Assembly (NCBI GenBank): GCA_049322795.1 | Contig: JBMOQH010000012.1 | Span: 44,549-108,548, forward strand | Direction: 5' to 3' | Length of the DNA: 64,000 bases | Source: Immundisolibacter sp049322795 | GTDB taxonomy: Bacteria > Pseudomonadota > Gammaproteobacteria > Immundisolibacterales > Immundisolibacteraceae | Shown: positions 60,340 through 64,000 of the stretch, piece by piece | Layout: the number at the start of each line of letters is the position of its first letter | Position numbering within the stretch: position 1 is the first letter of the stretch | Program-made: the position numbers and the translations under genes | Notes under the pieces: model-generated | What the model saw: the letters and a program-made list of their open reading frames with translations, nothing else | The model's database searches: none | What the model was told of the DNA's origin: nothing

Positions 60340-60364
60340 GAACTGTTGAACGTTCGTTATGTTC
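60340..60364. promoter_or_regulatory. Palindromic operator candidate, copy 2
   Basis: On the minus strand, GAAC, GAAC, GTTC and GTTC half-sites are arranged symmetrically (outer pair 60361-60364 and 60340-60343, inner GAACGTTC 60348-60355). This makes a nested 25-base pseudo-palindrome. It contains the 10-mer ACGAACGTTC shared with 56080-56089. Confidence 0.6.
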
Positions 60365-60411
60365 AGGTCCACGTTAGCGCGCCCGATCACGGGCTGCAAC
60401 CGGCCTTGATT

Positions 60412-61266
60412 TCAGGGCGATCCTGCGCCCGCCACCTCGACGCGCGTGATCTCCACCCGCGCGCTGGAATCGCCCCGCGCGAGACGCTCCACGTCGGTGT
60501 CGGCGGTGACCATGAACAGCGTGCGGCCGTCGGCACCACCGAGGTTGCAGGCGACCGCCCGGCGCCCATCCAGCGGTACTTGGTGCGTGATCTTGCCGCC
60601 GGCTTCGACGCGCAAATAGGCGTCGCCGACGAAGGCGCTCGCCCACACCGCGCCCGCGGCGTCAAGACAGATGCCGTCCGGGGCGTAGTCGCCGAGCGCG
60701 GCAAACTCGCGCCGGTTGCGCAGCTGGCCGCCATCGATGTCGAAGGCGGTGAGGCGGTGCGCAAACGTCTCGGCCACGATCAGCGTGCGCTGGTCCGGCG
60801 TGATGACCATGCCGTTCGGAAAATTGAGGTCGGTGGCCACTTCCCGTACCCGGCCGCCGGCATCGACGTGGTGCAGATTGGTCAGGCGTGGCTCGCCGTT
60901 GCCGAACAGATCGAAGCCGAAGTTGCCGACGAACACGCCGCCGTCCGGCGCGCGCACCATGTCGTTGATGTCGCCGCTGACGTGCGGGGCGAGATCGGCG
61001 AACGGCTCGACGCGTCCGTCCGGCCAGCGGCGCAGCAGCTTGCGCTCGAGCATGGAAACGACCAGCAGGCTGCCGTCATCGAGGAACGCGAGCCCCGACG
61101 GGCGCCCGTCCTTGAGCTCGAGCACGGTTTCGGCCTGCCCGGCGCCGGGCGAGCGCAGCACCCGCCCGCCGAACATGTCCGACAGCCACAGCGCGCCGTC
61201 GCGCCAGCGCGGGCACTCGCCGAACACCAGCCCTTCCAGGTACACCTCGGACGTGAGTGTCTGCAT
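60412..61266 (-). CDS. SMP-30/gluconolactonase-type beta-propeller
   Basis: This 284-residue six-bladed propeller has the SMP-30 signature: FGECPRWRDGALWLSDM (metal Glu about residue 16), DLNFPNGMVITPDQRTLIVAET (metal Asn) and DYAPDGICLDAAGAVWAS (metal Asp). Family members hydrolyse lactones; in ring catabolism the substrate may be an enol-lactone or cyclised product. GAGGAG precedes the ATG at 61266. It begins 127 bases from the divergent acyltransferase gene. Confidence 0.92.
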   Translation of the reverse strand: MQTLTSEVYLEGLVFGECPRWRDGALWLSDMFGGRVLRSPGAGQAETVLELKDGRPSGLAFLDDGSLLVVSMLERKLLRRWPDGRVEPFADLAPHVSGDINDMVRAPDGGVFVGNFGFDLFGNGEPRLTNLHHVDAGGRVREVATDLNFPNGMVITPDQRTLIVAETFAHRLTAFDIDGGQLRNRREFAALGDYAPDGICLDAAGAVWASAFVGDAYLRVEAGGKITHQVPLDGRRAVACNLGGADGRTLFMVTADTDVERLARGDSSARVEITRVEVAGAGSP

Positions 61267-61393
61267 GCGGTTCTCCTCGTTATGGCGGTGTGCGCCGGTC
61301 TGGGCGCCGGCACTGGCCGGTATCATTGCACCGAAATCGCCCCCGCGGCCCGGCCCGGTCGGGCATCCCGTCGCCAGTCCGGGCCATCCCCAC

Positions 61394-62317
61394 GTGAATC
61401 CGCTTCTCCTGGCCGTGCAGCGGCTGCTGTTCTCGTCGCTGACGTGGCTGATCGCCATCCAACCCAATCCGGCCGCGCTGCGTCGATGGTGTCTGTTCAT
61501 GGCGGCGGTGATGCGCCCCTTCGGCGGCGCCTGGCGGCGCCTGGTGCGCCGCAATCTGCGCCTGGTGTATGGCGACACGCTGTCGGTGGAGCAGCGCCGC
61601 GCCATCGTGCGCGGCGTGTTCGAGCACTCCGCGCGCGGTTTCGGCGAACTGTTCTGGCTACCGCAGGAGCACGGCATGACGGTGGCTGACTGGTGCGAGG
61701 TGCAGGGCATCGAACACCTGGATGCCGCGCTCGCCAAGGGGAAAGGCGTGCTGTTGGCTACGGCGCATTTGGGCAGCTGGACGCTGTTGCCGCGCTATCT
61801 GCGCGAGCGCGGCGAGACTACCGGCTCCCTGCTGCGCCTGCCGAGCAACCCGGTCGCTCACGCCGCCGAGGCGGACGCGGTCACGCGCATGGGGCTCACG
61901 TTCTTCAACACGCCGCTCAGCCGCGAGCATGCACACGGCTGCCTGAAACTGCTGCGCGGCAATGGCATCCTGTTTATCGTTGCGGACCGCCGCTCGGCGG
62001 ATGTGAAGGTGGACTTCCTGGGCCAGCCGGCCTGGTGTGCGACCGGTACGGCATCGCTGCACCTGCGCACCGGCGCGGCCATCGTGCCGGCGTATTCGGT
62101 GCGCGTCGGCAGTGGGCACCGGCTGGTGTTCGAGCCGGCGCTCGATGCCGCGTCGACGGGCGATCGCAAGGCCGACGAGCGGGCCATCACCGCCGAACTG
62201 CACCGCATTTTCGGCCGCTGGGTGCGGCAGTATCCCGAGCAATGGATGTGGAACCACAACCGCTGGCGGCCACGCCGCAGCGAGATGAGGGAGGAACGCA
62301 ATGAACATCGCGCATGA
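61394..62317 (+). CDS. LpxL/HtrB-like lipid acyltransferase
   Basis: This 307-residue inner-membrane protein matches the lipid A late acyltransferase family: an N-terminal hydrophobic segment, TAHLGSWTLLP (about 123-133), RRSADVKVDFLGQPA and a late QYPEQWMWNHNRWR. In lipid A acyltransferases His is followed five residues on by an acidic partner (HLGNWE-type). Here His125 is kept but that position is Thr130, so activity or chemistry may differ. The start is GTG at 61394. The last 17 bases overlap an acyl-CoA ligase gene, suggesting it uses or supplies an acyl group related to that enzyme. Confidence 0.87.
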   Translation: MNPLLLAVQRLLFSSLTWLIAIQPNPAALRRWCLFMAAVMRPFGGAWRRLVRRNLRLVYGDTLSVEQRRAIVRGVFEHSARGFGELFWLPQEHGMTVADWCEVQGIEHLDAALAKGKGVLLATAHLGSWTLLPRYLRERGETTGSLLRLPSNPVAHAAEADAVTRMGLTFFNTPLSREHAHGCLKLLRGNGILFIVADRRSADVKVDFLGQPAWCATGTASLHLRTGAAIVPAYSVRVGSGHRLVFEPALDAASTGDRKADERAITAELHRIFGRWVRQYPEQWMWNHNRWRPRRSEMREERNEHRA

Positions 62318-63779
62318 ACTGACCGACGCCGCCGCCCGCTGGCCGGACGCCACGGCGCTGCTGTTCGAGGATCAGCGCATCGGCTTCGCGGCGCTTGCGC
62401 AGCGCGCGGGTCACTGGCAGGCGGCCTTGGTGCAGTTGGGTGTCAGGGCTGGCGAGCGGATCGCCATGCTGCTGCCCAACGGCCCTGATTTTGCCTATGG
62501 CTATTACGCCACGGTGGCGCTGGGCGCCGTGTTCGTGCCGCTGGACCCGGTGCTGAAGGCGGACGAGCTGGCCGAGATCCTGGCGGATCTCGAGCCACGC
62601 CTGCTGGTGGTGGCCGACGAAAGCCTGAACGCCGCCCGCGAGGCGCTGGCCATCAAGGGTAGTCAGCTGCTACTGCACACGGTGACCGAGGTCGAGCAGG
62701 CTGGTCGGGCGACGCCGTTCGCGCCGGTGGCGCTGGATGCGCTGACCACCACCGCGGTGGTGCTCTATACCTCCGGCACCGTCGGTGGACCCAAGGGCGT
62801 GGCGCTCAGCCACGACGCGCTGACGCATTCCATGCACGCCATGATCGATGTGTTCGGCATCGGCCCGGGCGATGTGTATGGACTCGCGGTGCCGATGTCA
62901 CACATCTCCGGCCCCATGCTGCTCGGTACCGGCATGCGCAGCGGCATGGCGCTGCTGCTGTTCGACCGCTTCGTGCCGGCACGCTTCCTGGATGCAGCCG
63001 AGCAACACCGCATGACCTTGGCGCACATGGTGCCGCCCATGGCGAACGCGCTTTTGCACAGCCGAAGTCAGCACAGCCTCGAGTCCATGAAGTACCTGTG
63101 TACCTTCGGTATGACGGCCTCGCCCGAGATGCTGCACCAGTTCCATGCCCGCTGGCCGCACATTGGTCTGGCATCCGGTTACGGCTTGACCGAAACCGGT
63201 CCGCTGGTGGTGCTGGGGCCGGCGACGTTTCCGCCCGAGAAGTACGGCGCCGTTGGCCACCGCCTGACTTATGCCGGCGTGCGCGTCGTCGACGACGAAG
63301 GCGCTGACCTGCCGGCCGGGGAGAGCGGCGAGGTGTGGCTGTCGGGGCCCAGCCTGATGCAGGGCTACTGGCGGCGCCCGGAACTCACCGCCGAGATGAT
63401 GCCGGACGGCTGGTTCCGCACCGGCGACATCGGCATGTTCGACGCCGACGGCTATCTGTGGATCCAGGGCCGCAAGAAGGACGTCATCAACGTGGCCGGT
63501 CTCAAGGTGTATGCGCCGGAAGTGGAGGACGCCATCTACAAGCACCCGGACGTGGCCGAGGTGGCGGTGATCGGCGTTACCGGCGGCCTCAAGGGCGAAG
63601 CCGTCAAGGCCGTGGTGGTGCCAAAGCCGGGCGCTACGCTGGCGGCCAGCGACATCATCGAGCACTGCCGCGGCCTGCTGGCCGACTACAAGGTGCCGCG
63701 CCAGGTGGAGCTGCGCGCCGACTCGCTGCCGCGCTCGCGCACCGGCAAGATCAACAAGGAAGCGCTGCGCAAACCCTGA
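62301..63779 (+). CDS. Acyl-CoA ligase (AMP-forming)
   Basis: This 492-residue ANL-family ligase has the P-loop LYTSGTVGGPKG (about 155-166), the acyl-site YGLTETGP, the hinge GDIGMFDADGYLWIQGRKKDVINVAG and the catalytic Lys in RSRTGKINKEAL near the C-terminus. It activates a carboxylic acid to its CoA ester; chain or ring specificity is not readable. The ATG at 62301 overlaps the upstream acyltransferase gene, with GGAGG just before it. In this setting it may activate a ring-cleavage acid. Confidence 0.92.
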   Translation: MNIAHELTDAAARWPDATALLFEDQRIGFAALAQRAGHWQAALVQLGVRAGERIAMLLPNGPDFAYGYYATVALGAVFVPLDPVLKADELAEILADLEPRLLVVADESLNAAREALAIKGSQLLLHTVTEVEQAGRATPFAPVALDALTTTAVVLYTSGTVGGPKGVALSHDALTHSMHAMIDVFGIGPGDVYGLAVPMSHISGPMLLGTGMRSGMALLLFDRFVPARFLDAAEQHRMTLAHMVPPMANALLHSRSQHSLESMKYLCTFGMTASPEMLHQFHARWPHIGLASGYGLTETGPLVVLGPATFPPEKYGAVGHRLTYAGVRVVDDEGADLPAGESGEVWLSGPSLMQGYWRRPELTAEMMPDGWFRTGDIGMFDADGYLWIQGRKKDVINVAGLKVYAPEVEDAIYKHPDVAEVAVIGVTGGLKGEAVKAVVVPKPGATLAASDIIEHCRGLLADYKVPRQVELRADSLPRSRTGKINKEALRKP

Positions 63780-63861
63780 AGGGGCGGTCGCGTCGTCGAT
63801 CGGCTGGGTTGGTTTGGCGCGGGCGCTCGCGGCGAGGGCATCGCTCCCACGGGCCGCTGTT

Positions 63862-64000
63862 GTGGGAGGCCCGCCCCGGGCCGAATCTTCGTTGCGGCAA
63901 GGATTCGCGGCGCGGGCGCCGCTCCCACACCCTGTGTCGTGGGAGGCCCGCCCCCGGGCCGAATCTTCGTTGCGGCAAGGATTCGCGGCGCGGGCGCCGC
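63862..64000 (+). repeat. REP-type palindromic repeats at window end
   Basis: Two copies of a 77-base unit start with GTGGGAGG at 63862 and 63939. Each contains GCGGCGCGGGCGCCGC and the GTGGGAGC...GCTCCCAC arms known from REP families of pseudomonads and xanthomonads. The second copy is cut by the window edge, and a degenerate arm lies at about 63820-63850. No REP-associated transposase gene is visible. Confidence 0.8.

Overview
The window is G+C-rich, densely coded DNA, most likely from the chromosome of an environmental gammaproteobacterium. Several things point that way: a DUF2058 (YaiL-type) gene, an NsrR-like Rrf2 regulator, DusA, feoAB behind a Fur box, and a flagellar block in Pseudomonas order (fliLMNOPQR-flhB-flhA-flhF-fleN-fliA-motCD) behind a sigma-54 promoter. 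Three Rieske oxygenase alpha subunits plus several accessory catabolic enzymes suggest a degrader of aromatic, polycyclic or steroid-like compounds. Immundisolibacter-like bacteria would fit, but that is a guess. One run of 100 Ns (43602-43701) shows this is a draft assembly.

Layout. 0-2.8 kb: NsrR-like regulator, DUF2058 protein, Rieske oxygenase alpha subunit and a coupled small protein. 2.9-10.1 kb (minus): an apparent signalling operon of TonB-dependent receptor, periplasmic binding protein and a 1365-residue hybrid kinase ending in GGDEF-EAL. 10.1-13.7 kb (minus): a ThDP-dependent enzyme overlapping two short citrate-synthase-fold proteins; most of the ThDP gene is much lower in G+C than its surroundings. 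14.5-17.5 kb: tRNA-Glu, tRNA-Ala, gltX, tRNA-Val and a DAHP synthase. 17.8-20.1 kb: Fur box and feoAB. 20.2-26.7 kb: an HpaB-type monooxygenase broken by one in-frame TAG, an HsaA-like flavin monooxygenase, dusA, a double-CDGSH protein and acetoacetyl-CoA synthetase. 26.8-38.7 kb: flagellar export, switch, regulator and stator genes without the chemotaxis genes usually found between fliA and motCD. 38.9-40.1 kb: an isolated glcF-like gene.

40.2-49.2 kb is the most unusual region: a type I restriction-modification locus in the order hsdM, hsdS, repeat array, GIY-YIG gene, fic, hsdR. The array has units of about 220 bp. Each carries a three-hairpin REP-like element and a degenerate copy of the 3' end of hsdS. 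The assembly breaks inside it. Half of the same REP-like element sits in frame inside hsdM, and another half follows the GIY-YIG gene.

49.4-64 kb: nadA, then a catabolic cluster. On the minus strand lie a two-subunit Rieske dioxygenase, an ABM-fold protein, a two-domain VOC protein, an SDR and a MaoC-type hydratase. Divergently there is a 3-ketosteroid-dehydrogenase-like flavoprotein, then minus-strand genes for an amidohydrolase, a further Rieske oxygenase and an SMP-30/gluconolactonase. An LpxL-like acyltransferase overlapping an acyl-CoA ligase closes the coding part. Two minus-strand transcription units here share the 10-mer ACGAACGTTC 36-38 bases before their start codons, so they may share a regulator. 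The window ends in REP-type repeats.
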